This document shows, piece after piece, positions 1 to 8,178 of a DNA stretch of 33,432 nt. Position 1 is the first letter of the stretch. Every line of letters starts with the position of its first letter. Source of the DNA: Planctomycetota bacterium (GTDB lineage Bacteria > Planctomycetota > Planctomycetia > Pirellulales > Pirellulaceae); NCBI GenBank assembly GCA_014238905.1, contig JABAAE010000010.1, positions 1-33,432 on the forward strand. Reading direction: 5' to 3'. Below the pieces are notes generated by a model. It was given only the letters and a program-made list of their open reading frames with translations, had not been told where the DNA came from and did not search any database. Made by a program: the position numbers and the translations under genes.

Positions 1-163
1 TTGACTGTTCAGGCGGGATCGTTGGCTGTTCAGGTGGGATCGTTGGCAGTTCACCAGCGGTGTCGATCCCTTCTTCGCTTCCGGCGACGGTTTCTTTTTT
101 GGCCTGATCGTCTCCCTCCGGTTTCGGATCTTGGAGGTGATCCGGTTGGGATGGGTCGGTCAT
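1..163 (-). CDS. N-terminus of a proline-rich acidic protein, runs off the left edge
   Basis: Reading the minus strand from the ATG at 163 gives 54 codons with no stop before the window edge. The peptide starts MTDPSQPDHLQDPKPEG and ends in a heptad repeat PTIPPEQ. It is rich in Pro, Glu, Asp and Gln, and no hydrophobic segment is visible in this part, so it looks like a disordered cytoplasmic N-terminal tail. An AAGGGGA stretch 7 nt upstream of the ATG is a plausible ribosome binding site and supports the start. The heptad corresponds exactly to a 21-bp DNA tandem repeat. The function cannot be told because the body of the protein lies outside the window. The overlapping plus-strand reading frame is arginine-rich and has no recognisable features. 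Confidence 0.6.
   Translation of the reverse strand, partial: MTDPSQPDHLQDPKPEGDDQAKKETVAGSEEGIDTAGELPTIPPEQPTIPPEQS
5..46. repeat. 21-bp tandem repeat, two full copies
   Basis: Positions 5-25 and 26-46 are identical apart from one base (c/t at 14/35), and a third diverging copy starts at 47. The unit length is a multiple of three and encodes the heptad PTIPPEQ in the minus-strand partial gene. The array may extend beyond the left edge. Confidence 0.85.
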
Positions 164-570
164 CGCTGGTCCCCTTGGATTGGTTACGGGTTACTGCCGG
201 TCATGAATGGTTTCAGCAGCCTGCGGTTCGTTTCATTGAGCGTGCATTTGATCGAGCGTGCGAACCCGTTTTCCGTCGTTCGGCGAAGCCGCGGTTCGTG
301 AAGACCGCTGTAAAAAAAGATGATAAGAGTAGACACCTTGGATTCCGCATTCATCTTAATGCCTACGGGCGTGGATTGCAAAATTGACCGGGGACATTCA
401 TCACGTTGAAAAAGAACACCGCTGCTTTTTTTGATGCTGGGAAAAAAACTATACCGGATGTGATCAGGTTGGTTTGAGGCAAAGAACGGGTAATTCGCCT
501 TAGCCGAAGAGTCGGTGGTGCCGTGAATCAAATTCTCGTCATTTTGGTTTAAGTTTTGTGTCCCGGACCT

Positions 571-587
571 ATTGGTCGGTGACCAAT
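571..587. promoter_or_regulatory. Inverted repeat, possible operator
   Basis: ATTGGTC and GACCAAT form a perfect 7-bp dyad around GGT. It lies about 320 bp upstream of the sulfatase start and about 410 bp upstream of the divergent partial gene. The symmetry would suit a dimeric repressor, but there is no second copy nearby, so it could be chance. Confidence 0.2.
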
Positions 588-765
588 GTTGGATTTCCAG
601 AGAGATAGAAAACCAATGTCGCGGCATCGTAACCGTCAAACCGTTTTTCTTAACCCTGTTTGGTAGCTTCGGAGTTAATCAGGGCTGTGTTTTCATCAGC
701 CAGGTTGATAGAACACGTGAACCGTTGGAGTTGACAACGCTATTGGAAAGCACTACGTGGAATGA

Positions 766-797
766 AATTGAGGACTAGCGAATAGGAATTGAGGACT
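766..797. repeat. 21-bp-period direct repeat (11-bp core)
   Basis: The 11-mer aattgaggact occurs at 766-776 and 787-797, spaced 21 bp apart. It is one of many short locus-specific direct repeats in the gene borders of this window. Confidence 0.6.
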
Positions 798-904
798 CGT
801 CGGCCAATGCTATACTCATCTTCTCGCACTGCAAACGACTGGATCTTGCCGGTGCTCTATTTATTCAATTTCATTTTTGGCACACAAACACGGGTCAATG
901 AAAC

Positions 905-2821
905 ATGAAAGCAAAACAACTTCTATTTATTTGGTTTTCGATCGTTGTGGTTTGCCCGTTGGCGTTGGCGGCCGATGATTTATCCGAGCCGAACATTATT
1001 GTGTTTCTAACCGATGACCAGGGCTGGGGAGACTTGGGTTGTTACGGCCATCCGGTCATCCAGTCTCCCAATCTTGATCAGTTTGCCTCTGAGGGGCTCC
1101 GTTTGACCCAATGTTATGCCGCGTGCAGCGTTTGTTCTCCGTCCCGATCGGCGATCTTGACCGGCAGGACTCCCTACCGCAACGGAGTTTGGAGATGGAT
1201 TCCCAGCGGCTCGCAGTACCATCTTCGCAGCAGCGAGGTGACGATTGCGTCGTTACTCAAAAAACGGGGGTATGAAACTTGCCATGTCGGCAAATGGCAC
1301 TTGAATGGAAAATTCAACTCCGCTGAGCAACCACAGCCGGACGACCACGGTTACGACCACTGGTTGGCGACGCAAAACAATGCCGCGCCCCATCATATGA
1401 ACCCAACCAATTACGTTCGTAACCGCAAGTCCGTCGGGAGGATGGAAGGGCCGAGTGCGGTGATCGCGGCCAACGAAGCCATCTCGTGGTTGAAGGGACG
1501 TAAGAGTTCAAAGACACCGTTCTTTATCACGGTGTGGACGCATGAACCGCATTTGCCAATCGAATCGGCCGAAAAATATAGGGAACATTATGCGAATATT
1601 CAAGACGAAGGCCTTCGTCAACATCATGGAAACATCACACAGTTGGATGATGCGTTTGGCCAACTGATGAACGCAGTCGACCGAATGGGGTACCGCGACA
1701 GTACGGTTGTGATCTACACTTCTGACAACGGTCCGGAAGGTCAGGGTACCAAGGGCCGTACACGCGGTTCTACCGGCGGGCTGCGTGGGCGAAAGCGTCA
1801 CACGCACGAAGGTGGTATTCGAGTGCCGGGCATCGTTCGCTGGCCTGGACGTATCAAGCCGGGATCCGTCAGCGACATTCCGGTCATCGGGTCTGACATC
1901 TTTACGACGATTTGCGAGATCGTTGACATTCCGTTGCCGGAAGACCGCACGATTGACGGCGCGAGTATTGTGCCGCTGTTCGATGGCAAAAAGATTGAAC
2001 GCAAGCAGCCGTTGTATTGGCGCAATCACCTTGCTCCTGCGTCCTATCGAGTTGGTTTGCGAGCGGGCGATTGGAAGATTGTGGGCTCAGACGATTTATC
2101 CCAGTTTGAACTCTATAACATCGCCGAAGATCCCAAAGAGACAGAAAATCTAGCGGAGAAAGAATCCAAACGTTTTGAGGAATTGAAACAACGATTGATC
2201 GAACACGACGCGGCCGTGTTAGAGGAAGGGCCCGATTGGTGGAAAAATGATGGCCGGAAAGAACCACGCAACTCCGGACCAGGCAAGACGACCGAACCCC
2301 TCGCCGGCAAAGACTCGACGGGCAAGTTTGATGTCGTGTTGGGGACAGGAGTGTCTGCCACAGAATTCGGCTATCACCTGCAATCCAAGGCGGAAGGTCT
2401 CGCATTCCAGAAGCTCGAAAAGCCAATCACCGGCCAAGCCACCATTGGACTGAAATATCGAAGCGCCGCAAAAGGGCAGAAAACAAGAAATGGGGCGATT
2501 GTTATCAGTGATCAACCGACCAACCAAGGCAGTCTCAAAATTGGTACAGCCATTGGCATGAACCAGCATGTGGTCTTTGAGGGTGGCTGGAACAACGTTG
2601 GAAGTTTGGCTGCAAAAAAGATCGAACTGAAGCCAGGGGAAGTTTTTGAGTTGGAGGTTCGGCTGGATATGGTCAATTCAAAAGGAAAAGCAACCATCAA
2701 TGGCACGTCATTTACATTTGACTTACCCAGAAATCTGAAGACGATCCGCCATGTCGGACTTTATAACAAAGCCACGGCAACAGAATTTACCGAGCCGATT
2801 GTAGAAATACAATCGCGTTAG
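905..2821 (+). CDS. Secreted sulfatase with extra C-terminal beta-rich domain
   Basis: Type I formylglycine-dependent sulfatase, predicted to be exported and to hydrolyse sulfate esters of glycans. The 638-residue product begins with a signal peptide (hydrophobic residues 6-22, cleavage near ALA-AD). Metal ligands D37-D38 lie in FLTDDQ. The sulfatase signature CSPSR puts the formylglycine cysteine at C77 with R81. K130 and H132 lie in HVGKWH, and the second metal site is SDNGPE at 273-278. The catalytic region ends around residue 465. A further ~160 residues form a beta-rich segment resembling a concanavalin/LamG-like jelly roll, inferred from pattern only. No strong Shine-Dalgarno sequence precedes the ATG at 905; the ATG at 898 is out of frame. 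The gene converges on a DUF1080 gene. The exact sulfatase subfamily and substrate cannot be assigned from sequence inspection. Confidence 0.93.
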   Translation: MKAKQLLFIWFSIVVVCPLALAADDLSEPNIIVFLTDDQGWGDLGCYGHPVIQSPNLDQFASEGLRLTQCYAACSVCSPSRSAILTGRTPYRNGVWRWIPSGSQYHLRSSEVTIASLLKKRGYETCHVGKWHLNGKFNSAEQPQPDDHGYDHWLATQNNAAPHHMNPTNYVRNRKSVGRMEGPSAVIAANEAISWLKGRKSSKTPFFITVWTHEPHLPIESAEKYREHYANIQDEGLRQHHGNITQLDDAFGQLMNAVDRMGYRDSTVVIYTSDNGPEGQGTKGRTRGSTGGLRGRKRHTHEGGIRVPGIVRWPGRIKPGSVSDIPVIGSDIFTTICEIVDIPLPEDRTIDGASIVPLFDGKKIERKQPLYWRNHLAPASYRVGLRAGDWKIVGSDDLSQFELYNIAEDPKETENLAEKESKRFEELKQRLIEHDAAVLEEGPDWWKNDGRKEPRNSGPGKTTEPLAGKDSTGKFDVVLGTGVSATEFGYHLQSKAEGLAFQKLEKPITGQATIGLKYRSAAKGQKTRNGAIVISDQPTNQGSLKIGTAIGMNQHVVFEGGWNNVGSLAAKKIELKPGEVFELEVRLDMVNSKGKATINGTSFTFDLPRNLKTIRHVGLYNKATATEFTEPIVEIQSR

Positions 2822-2849
2822 ATAGACTGATCGAAGAAGACGGCTCAAA

Positions 2850-2877
2850 AGCAACAGGCAGCCGGTTGCCTGTTGCT
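2850..2877. terminator. Hairpin between convergent genes (11-bp perfect stem)
   Basis: Arms agcaacaggca (2850-2860) and tgcctgttgct (2867-2877) are perfect complements around a 6-nt loop. The hairpin lies 29 nt after the sulfatase stop. No U-tract follows on the plus strand; on the minus strand TTTTGAG follows. It could act as a terminator or a 3'-end stabilising stem for either transcript. Confidence 0.6.
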
Positions 2878-2892
2878 GCTGAAAAGTGGAAT

Positions 2893-2926
2893 AAAAAAGG
2901 AACAGGCACATCAAGCACCTGTTCCT
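2893..2926 (-). terminator. Intrinsic terminator for the DUF1080 gene
   Basis: Arms aggaacagg (2898-2906) and cctgttcct (2918-2926) form a 9-bp perfect stem with an 11-nt loop. Read on the minus strand, the stem is followed directly by a run of six T (2893-2898), the classic Rho-independent layout. It lies 65 nt downstream of the minus-strand stop at 2991. Confidence 0.7.
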
Positions 2927-2941
2927 GGAATCAATAGAGAT

Positions 2942-2964
2942 CAAGTCGTCTTTTGGACGGCTTG
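2942..2964. terminator. Third hairpin in the convergent spacer
   Basis: Arms caagtcgtc (2942-2950) and gacggcttg (2956-2964) pair over 9 positions with one G-U wobble and a 5-nt loop. It lies 27 nt past the DUF1080 stop. There is no clear U-tract, so its role as a terminator is uncertain. Confidence 0.4.
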
Positions 2965-2990
2965 TATGGAAACCCGCCACTGGGACCAGG

Positions 2991-3794
2991 CTACTTTTTC
3001 TTTTTGCTTTGGTCCACGATCCAGACATTTCGATATCTCACGTCCTGTCCATGCTCCTGAAGCTTGAGGCCTTCGGCGCTGGGTCCGACTTTGACACCAC
3101 CATTAGCATGTTTGATGGGGACGTTGTCATGGATTTTGAGGCCGTTCCACCATACGGTTGCCCTTGCCGGTTCGATGGATTTGCCGGCATCCCAACGAGA
3201 AGCCTTGAATTGGAAGTGAAAGGACTGCCACTGACCATTCGGTCGCCAGGCGTTGACATCTGGAACTCGCTCCATGCAAAACGCACCAATGCCATGAGGC
3301 CCGATTTTCCAGTTATAGGGATCTTTGATGTCTTTTCCTTTTGGCGACTCAATCTGAAGTTCATAACGGTTCTGGAGGTAGACGCCGCTATTGGCATAAC
3401 CTTCGACTTTGTCATCGCCGCGGCCCCCCATCATGATGAAGTCGACATGGCCTTCAAAATCCGAGTATTTTTTCTTGGTGACCAGATCATGGGTTCCCCA
3501 TTTTTTTCCACCGTTGGTCATGAGGACTTTTCCGCCACCGGCCGGATTGTCCACGATGGACCAGCTGACAGCCATGTCTGCCTTGGGCCACATTTGCCAA
3601 TTTGCTTTGATCGATTTCATCGACCCGTCAAAAGGCACGTCGGCGTTCTTGGGAGCCTGGGCGCCGACATCTCTGGTTTTTTCATAGCCAGGTTTATTCT
3701 CCGGTTTATGCTTGTCATCGTTGGCAAGCGAAAAGCCAGAGATCAGTACGACGGATAAGGCGATAATGAAACGATTGAAAATTGGGAAACGCAT
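2991..3794 (-). CDS. Secreted DUF1080 (3-keto-disaccharide hydrolase type) protein
   Basis: This 267-residue protein has a signal peptide (hydrophobic residues 6-23, cleavage near SLA-ND). The rest is a single DUF1080-like jelly-roll domain, roughly residues 50-262. Typical features are the conserved opening FDGSMKS, the strand-loop YANSGVYLQNRYELQI, the GIGAFC segment and the terminal VRYRNVWI motif. Members of this large planctomycete family are annotated as 3-keto-disaccharide hydrolases or glycan-binding domains; which applies here is unknown. The start is supported by a GAGGA about 10 nt upstream. It converges on the sulfatase gene, whose own C-terminus is also beta-rich, so both could act on the same extracellular polysaccharide (inference). 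An intrinsic terminator follows. Confidence 0.88.
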   Translation of the reverse strand: MRFPIFNRFIIALSVVLISGFSLANDDKHKPENKPGYEKTRDVGAQAPKNADVPFDGSMKSIKANWQMWPKADMAVSWSIVDNPAGGGKVLMTNGGKKWGTHDLVTKKKYSDFEGHVDFIMMGGRGDDKVEGYANSGVYLQNRYELQIESPKGKDIKDPYNWKIGPHGIGAFCMERVPDVNAWRPNGQWQSFHFQFKASRWDAGKSIEPARATVWWNGLKIHDNVPIKHANGGVKVGPSAEGLKLQEHGQDVRYRNVWIVDQSKKKK

Positions 3795-4629
3795 GTTGGG
3801 CTTGTCCTCGCAAGTGATCGAAAAAAAAGTTGCTTTGTCCTTGAACTCAATTCAGATCATCAGCGCCAATATAAATTGGCTCCTGCACAAGTTCCCGTTC
3901 AGAGCACAATCATTATAGATTGGCTCGATATGGATCGGCAACGGACAACAGGCGATTCTGGCCAATTAGCCTGCCTACCTTTATCAGTCACCCCTGCGGG
4001 GCGAATATTCGCCTTTTTGCTGGGGATAACAGCCAACCCTGCCAACAATTTTGGAATGCTTCGCAGTGGTCCGGGTGCCTCGATGCCATTTCTCAACCGG
4101 GCCATCGGATTTACCAGCGTGAGCGGTAACAGCAACGGTGGCAACGACAAAAGCTACCTGTTTGATAGCAGGGGCAATGACACACTGTTGGCTTCAGCCA
4201 CTTCCGGGACGCTAGTGAAGGAGGCGTCGACACACTGGTGTTGGCCAGCGACATCACGTTTTCGTTCCTTGAACTCGGTACCTGGGAATTGTAGAAGATA
4301 AAGAAGCCCCCACCGGCAATCGTGGCTGTTGGTTTATCCTTGAAGTCAGGCAATTGACAATCCTCGAAGCAAATGTCTGTGCGAGGTTCCACCCGCCAGA
4401 GAGTCAATGCTGGCTGACATTCCATGGCGAACGTCTCCTTCCAGCCGCCGTCTGTTCATTGGTCTATCACGACATCGTTAGTGAAAAACAAAATAGGGAC
4501 TACCATCAAAAAGACCTTCAGCTGTGGAGGGAAATGTTAAAACCTGTCATTCAAGACGGTCTAGGAGTGGTAACGAGCTACCGCCAGAACAGGAGCGATT
4601 GCGTCTTGCGTATTACGTACGTCAGGAGC
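3795..4629. other. Intergenic stretch containing a decayed gene fragment
   Basis: Apart from the remnant at 4096-4292 I see no supported gene here. The start of the DUF1080 gene (3794) must have its promoter in the first part, but no clear boxes are visible. 4293-4629 has no recognisable coding signal and leads into the end of the minus-strand sulfatase. Confidence 0.5.
4096..4292 (+). pseudogene. C-terminal remnant of a large planctomycete repeat/surface protein
   Basis: One frame reads AIGFTSVSGNSNGGNDKSYL then FDSRGNDTLLASATSG. This resembles the repeat 'GGxDxAxLYDSxGNDTFxA' that I recall from very large planctomycete surface proteins. A second frame continues from about 4181 as ASEGGVDTLVLASDITFSFL and ends ELGTWEL-stop, resembling the short terminal motif of such proteins. 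The two frames are joined only by a frameshift near 4180-4215, and no upstream open frame of adequate size exists. I therefore read it as the frameshifted tail of a lost gene. The family match is from memory and has not been checked by a search. Confidence 0.45.
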
Positions 4630-6144
4630 CTAACGAGGTTTGGAGGCGACTCGCCAGCCTTTGGTGCTGATCTTTCCATAATATGGATAGTAGTCCCAAT
4701 CGACTGTCCCGCCGACGACCCGCGGATCCTGAGTTTTTCTGAGATGATTGAAAAGCTGTCCGCGGAGCGACGCCTGGGTATCGGCCATGGCGGTCGACCC
4801 TGCAACATTCATCATTTGGTGGGGGTCGTTCTTCAGATCGTAGAGCTCTTCAGCGGGCCGCATTCCGAACGCCAGTTCGGCCAGGCGAGCGACCCGGTGC
4901 TCATTTCGATGTTCCATCATAAAGGTCTTTGTCGGAGAGCTGTCGACTTCGCCAAAGGGAATCGAACGCGCGCAAACACTTGGATCTGGTGATCCTGAAG
5001 GCCACCTGGAGGACTCAAAGTTGTGAATATAAAGGTAGTCTTGGGTTCGAATGGCCCGACATGGATAGCCTTTGCCATCTTTTCGGCAGCCGTCGTGGCG
5101 TTCCATGGCGATGAAGGCGGCATCGCGTTTGAATGCCGGTTTGCTTGCAAACGTGTCCATCAGGCTGAGGCCGGTCATTGCTGCTGGCGGGTCCAGGCCA
5201 GCCATTTCTAGAAACGTCGGAGCCAGATCGCTGAGGTTGACAAAGGACTTTACGGCCCGGCCGGACTTTTCAATACCCCGCGGCCAGCGGATTGCCAGCG
5301 GCACCCGCGAACCCGCGTCGTAGAGGCTTGCCTTTGCTCGCGGGAACGGCATACCGTGATCGCTTGTGATCACAACGATTGTGTTATTCAGCTCACCGCG
5401 AGCTTCAATCGCGGCAATCGCCTGGGCGACCATTTGGTCGAAATGTTCGACCTCCACGAGGTAATCCAGAATGTCGTTTCGTACGATGTCGTTGTCGGGA
5501 AAGATCGGTGGCACAATTGCCTGTGCTGGATCTTTGCCGGTCAATTTTCCCGCTCCCGGCTGATAGCTTCGATGGGGTTCGGAGGTTCCCAGCCAGAAAC
5601 AAAAGGGTTGGCCCTGGGGAACCTGATTAAGAAATTCTTCGAAGTTTCCAGCGTAGTCGGTCGCTCTGATGCCCTTGAACGAAGGCTTCAGAATCTGTCC
5701 ATTGAAGGCCTCGCCGGCTGGGTTGGACGATCGGCCGCCCGGCTGAAGTCGTCCGGGGCTCCATCCCTTGCCTGTGAAACCGACCGAGTATCCGGATGTT
5801 GCCAACAGCTCGGTGTAGGTCGTGAACTTTGCTGGTAGTGTGCTGTGAATATTCCCTGCTTCTTCCAATCTCCAGATCGGCTGGCCTGTAAGAATCGCCG
5901 ATCGAGAAGGTCCACATGTCGGTGCGTCGCAGAATGCGTGGGTAAAATTTAATCCTTCCCGGGCAATCCGGTCAAAGGCGGGGGTCTTCACGACAGGATC
6001 GCCATTTGCACCGGTATGAGCGTAGCTCTGGTCGTCAGAAATGCAAAACAGGATGTTGGGCCTGGTATCGGCAGATGATCGCTCCAAACCGATGACGAAA
6101 ATGACTGCGATGGCGGCAAAAAATTGAATGATCGGTTGTTTCAT
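4630..6144 (-). CDS. Secreted sulfatase, sulfamidase (heparan N-sulfatase)-like
   Basis: The 504-residue product starts with a hydrophobic signal (residues 5-20, cleavage near SSA-DT). Catalytic features are ISDDQ with D37-D38, the CGPSR signature with formylglycine cysteine C77 and R81, K126 in FTGKGW, and SDHGMPFP with D262-H263. The DHGMPFPRAK...YDAGSRVPL stretch resembles the sulfamidase/N-sulfoglucosamine sulfohydrolase branch rather than the arylsulfatase-like DNGPE branch seen in the upstream sulfatase. It should remove sulfate from a glycan outside the cytoplasm or in the periplasm after cysteine-to-formylglycine maturation; no maturase gene is in the window. No strong Shine-Dalgarno sequence precedes the ATG. 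The length fits the family. The real substrate is unknown. Confidence 0.92.
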   Translation of the reverse strand: MKQPIIQFFAAIAVIFVIGLERSSADTRPNILFCISDDQSYAHTGANGDPVVKTPAFDRIAREGLNFTHAFCDAPTCGPSRSAILTGQPIWRLEEAGNIHSTLPAKFTTYTELLATSGYSVGFTGKGWSPGRLQPGGRSSNPAGEAFNGQILKPSFKGIRATDYAGNFEEFLNQVPQGQPFCFWLGTSEPHRSYQPGAGKLTGKDPAQAIVPPIFPDNDIVRNDILDYLVEVEHFDQMVAQAIAAIEARGELNNTIVVITSDHGMPFPRAKASLYDAGSRVPLAIRWPRGIEKSGRAVKSFVNLSDLAPTFLEMAGLDPPAAMTGLSLMDTFASKPAFKRDAAFIAMERHDGCRKDGKGYPCRAIRTQDYLYIHNFESSRWPSGSPDPSVCARSIPFGEVDSSPTKTFMMEHRNEHRVARLAELAFGMRPAEELYDLKNDPHQMMNVAGSTAMADTQASLRGQLFNHLRKTQDPRVVGGTVDWDYYPYYGKISTKGWRVASKPR

Positions 6145-7183
6145 GGAAGCTCAAGTGGTTCGTTTTAATCGACCGTTAGGATCCTGCGGCGAAACTCGTC
6201 ATGAGTTATTAATGTTCTCGTTAACCGTTGTCCGGTAGAAGAGCACCATGACCGATTTCGCTTTTCAATTTGACTACGGTTTTATTCTCGTTGTTTTGAT
6301 CTGTTTTGGAACCCTTCATCGGTTCCTCATTTTCCGGGCATTCCTTGTGGAAAGTCGTTCTGTTTCCTTCATTGTGGTAAGCAGCATCATTGCGTCCATC
6401 GGTTCCCTGTCGGTACGGCAACCATTGAGATAGAGCTAGACACTGCTTTTATTGCCTAGAAATCATCATCATGGACCTGGGTCGGGGCCGCGAAAGACAC
6501 CAATCACATCTCAAACGTGGCTCCTATCGGTTGGGGAGCTCGGAACGTCGAACGGGTCTGGGGCACTGGTAAGCGGTTTTGGTACAGGGGGCTGATTTCG
6601 GCAAATAAAGATGTTATTCAAGAGGACACGATCAAGGATCACAGTGAGCCTCCAAGGTTGATTTAGTCTAACTCAACAACCTCACGGGGACTCACCTATC
6701 GGGGGCGGGACAGATCATCCGGATGGCATTGTCCAACAGGTCAGTCGTTATACCACCTTCTGTGGGGGGGGCGATCTGAGTCGTGAATGCGTTGCGACCT
6801 TGTTGTTGGGGATTGTAGGGGGCTCCATGATAACCACCCTGCGAAGTCATTTGGATGGTTGTCCAAAGACAATACCACTCGGCGGTTTGGGTGGGGGATC
6901 CCAGGTTCAGGCGGGTGGGACGCATCCACGGATGAAAAAAACTTAATCCAGATCAAAACCTGCGGAACTTCGTACGGACCCCACGGTTTAATTCTGGAAG
7001 TGGTATTCGCAACAGTAGACTTGGCGATTGGTTTCATCGGTTTGTCGCAAGGTTGCCCCACCCGCTCTTCAACCCTATTGAGACGCAATCTCTCTCTCAC
7101 ATTGAGAGGCCGTCTTTTTTCTGTCAGCGATGCTGCGCCTCTTTGAGGCTCAACGAGAAGTTCCCTCCTCAGGATTGGATGCC
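6145..7183. other. Intergenic stretch with a probable decayed gene
   Basis: About 1 kb without an intact gene. 6663-7044 carries a likely minus-strand DUF1559 remnant, listed separately. 6145-6662 shows only short frames with no supporting signal. Promoters for the divergent flanking genes should lie here but are not recognisable. Confidence 0.5.
6663..7044 (-). pseudogene. Probable remnant of a DUF1559 prepilin-like protein (C-terminal part)
   Basis: Three pieces in different minus-strand frames follow the order expected in the C-terminal third of DUF1559 proteins. The first is QTDETNRQVYCCEYHFQN at about 7044-6990, compared with the family's 'xITDGTSNTxxVGEYH'. The second is PPTEGGITTDLLDNAIRMI near 6750-6700, compared with 'HxGGxxxLxxDGxVRFI'. 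The third is REVVELD-stop at 6683-6663, compared with the terminal 'GEVVxxx'. Their spacing (about 110-130 codons) is right for the family. Several frameshifts and stops separate them, and the N-terminal prepilin motif is absent. The assignment rests on recalled family motifs only. Confidence 0.35.
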
Positions 7184-7828
7184 ATGCGGGATTTGAGAAA
7201 GATTACTTTGTTGGCTTTTGCCGTGCTTTTGGGTTTCGGGGCGTTATGGATGAAATCGTTCTTCGATCAACAATCGTTGGGCGTTGACGGTGTAGCTGGA
7301 TATTCGACCGGACAATCGACGGCAGAAGAATATCGAATAGAGCGAGAAACTTCAGAGGCTTATGGTCAATTTGAATTGACCATTGATCCGCTACGTCAGT
7401 CCTACGCGCTGGATGTGCAATCAGATCAACCCTATTTAGCGCGTGACTTCGTCAATGTGGTAATGGAAAAGACGATTAACGACGTTGAGATTACGCTCTC
7501 TTGTCATCGCTGCTATCCGGTGACTGATGTGTCGGGAGGGACGGTTAAATTTTCAAAAGGTCCTCTGGAGTGGGCGTTGGGTTTTCACCATGTGGGGGCC
7601 GAAGGGGTATTGTATACCGAGACGTTGCCTCCTGATTGGGTGCTCGATTTTTCCTTGGCAGTTGTTGATCGTGATTCCGTTTCCGATCATTTGTTAAATC
7701 AATTTGAAAAAGTTTACCTGGGACAGATTGACCAAAACGAAACGTTGAAGAACGATGCCATGGTCCAAATCAATGGTCTTCTGTTGGGTTTGGTGATCGA
7801 GAAGTTTGGTCAGCATACGGACTCGTAA
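7184..7828 (+). CDS. Unrecognised membrane-anchored protein
   Basis: I chose the ATG at 7184 (214 residues). AGGA lies 9 nt upstream, and the product then starts MRDLRKITLLAF with a single N-terminal hydrophobic segment (about residues 7-23), which is either a signal anchor or an uncleaved signal. The open frame extends to 7130, but the extra residues look non-coding. The rest is acidic and beta-strand-like, with a CHRC pair (C107, C110) and no known motif that I recognise. The N-in, C-out layout resembles small periplasmic proteins of the FixH kind, but sequence support for that is too weak to call. It converges on the peroxidase gene. Function unknown. Confidence 0.7.
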   Translation: MRDLRKITLLAFAVLLGFGALWMKSFFDQQSLGVDGVAGYSTGQSTAEEYRIERETSEAYGQFELTIDPLRQSYALDVQSDQPYLARDFVNVVMEKTINDVEITLSCHRCYPVTDVSGGTVKFSKGPLEWALGFHHVGAEGVLYTETLPPDWVLDFSLAVVDRDSVSDHLLNQFEKVYLGQIDQNETLKNDAMVQINGLLLGLVIEKFGQHTDS

Positions 7829-8178
7829 TTCAGTGGAGTCACAGGCAGACGCTGGTTTCGGCGTGGGGACGGCAAACGAATAGATGCGTGTTTTTCACGG
7901 TTTCTAGCAAAGATTCATGTTGTCTTTCTGAAGGCGACTGACATTGCATCGCACTGTTCTGCCTAAGTATTGCAAAGTTGGGTGTTGCAAAGTTGGGTAT
8001 TGCAAAGTTGGGTATTGCAAAATGGTGACGTTTTTTGGCCCGCTGATGGCTCGGCCGGCTGCTTGTCTCGCTTGACGCGGATAACACAGCGGCTAGGCGA
8101 ATCGAACGCTTCCAGGGCCCGTTTATCATCTCGCGTATGATCATTAAAGTCTCCAACGATGAACCGACAGCCGGTAGA
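7829..8178. other. Convergent spacer with tandem repeat
   Basis: This 350-base gap separates the convergent unknown gene and the peroxidase gene. It holds a 15-bp tandem repeat at 7967-8025 and no supported gene. The minus-strand open frame 7839-8156 is a by-product of the repeat (FAIPN units). Confidence 0.6.
7967..8025. repeat. 15-bp tandem repeat, four copies
   Basis: The unit gtattgcaaagttgg occurs at 7967-7981, 7982-7996 (one change), 7997-8011 and, partially, 8012-8025. It sits in the spacer between the convergent unknown gene and the peroxidase gene. Nothing suggests a protein-binding site or coding use. Confidence 0.9.

Larger units (their letters stand above)
164..904. other. Intergenic stretch with no recognisable gene
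   Basis: About 740 bases lie between two divergent genes. Open frames exist on both strands (for example 184-639 minus), but their translations show no signal peptide, domain or convincing ribosome binding site. Two small structures are visible: a 7-bp inverted repeat with a 3-nt loop at 571-587 (ATTGGTC-ggt-GACCAAT), and a 21-bp-period direct repeat at 766-797. The region presumably holds the promoters for both flanking genes, but I cannot point to convincing -35/-10 boxes. Confidence 0.5.

Noticed and set aside
184..639. Minus-strand 151-codon frame upstream of the sulfatase
   Set aside because: No ribosome binding site, no domain and an irregular composition; it ends next to the well-supported start at 163.
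3009..3758. Plus-strand 249-codon frame
   Set aside because: It lies entirely opposite the DUF1080 gene, which has a signal peptide and family motifs; this frame has neither.
4354..4992. Plus-strand 212-codon frame
   Set aside because: Its second half is the complement of the sulfatase C-terminus, and the first half has no recognisable content.
7839..8156. Minus-strand frame with FAIPN repeats (105 codons)
   Set aside because: The repeat residues come from the 15-bp tandem array; the rest has no features and no ribosome binding site.
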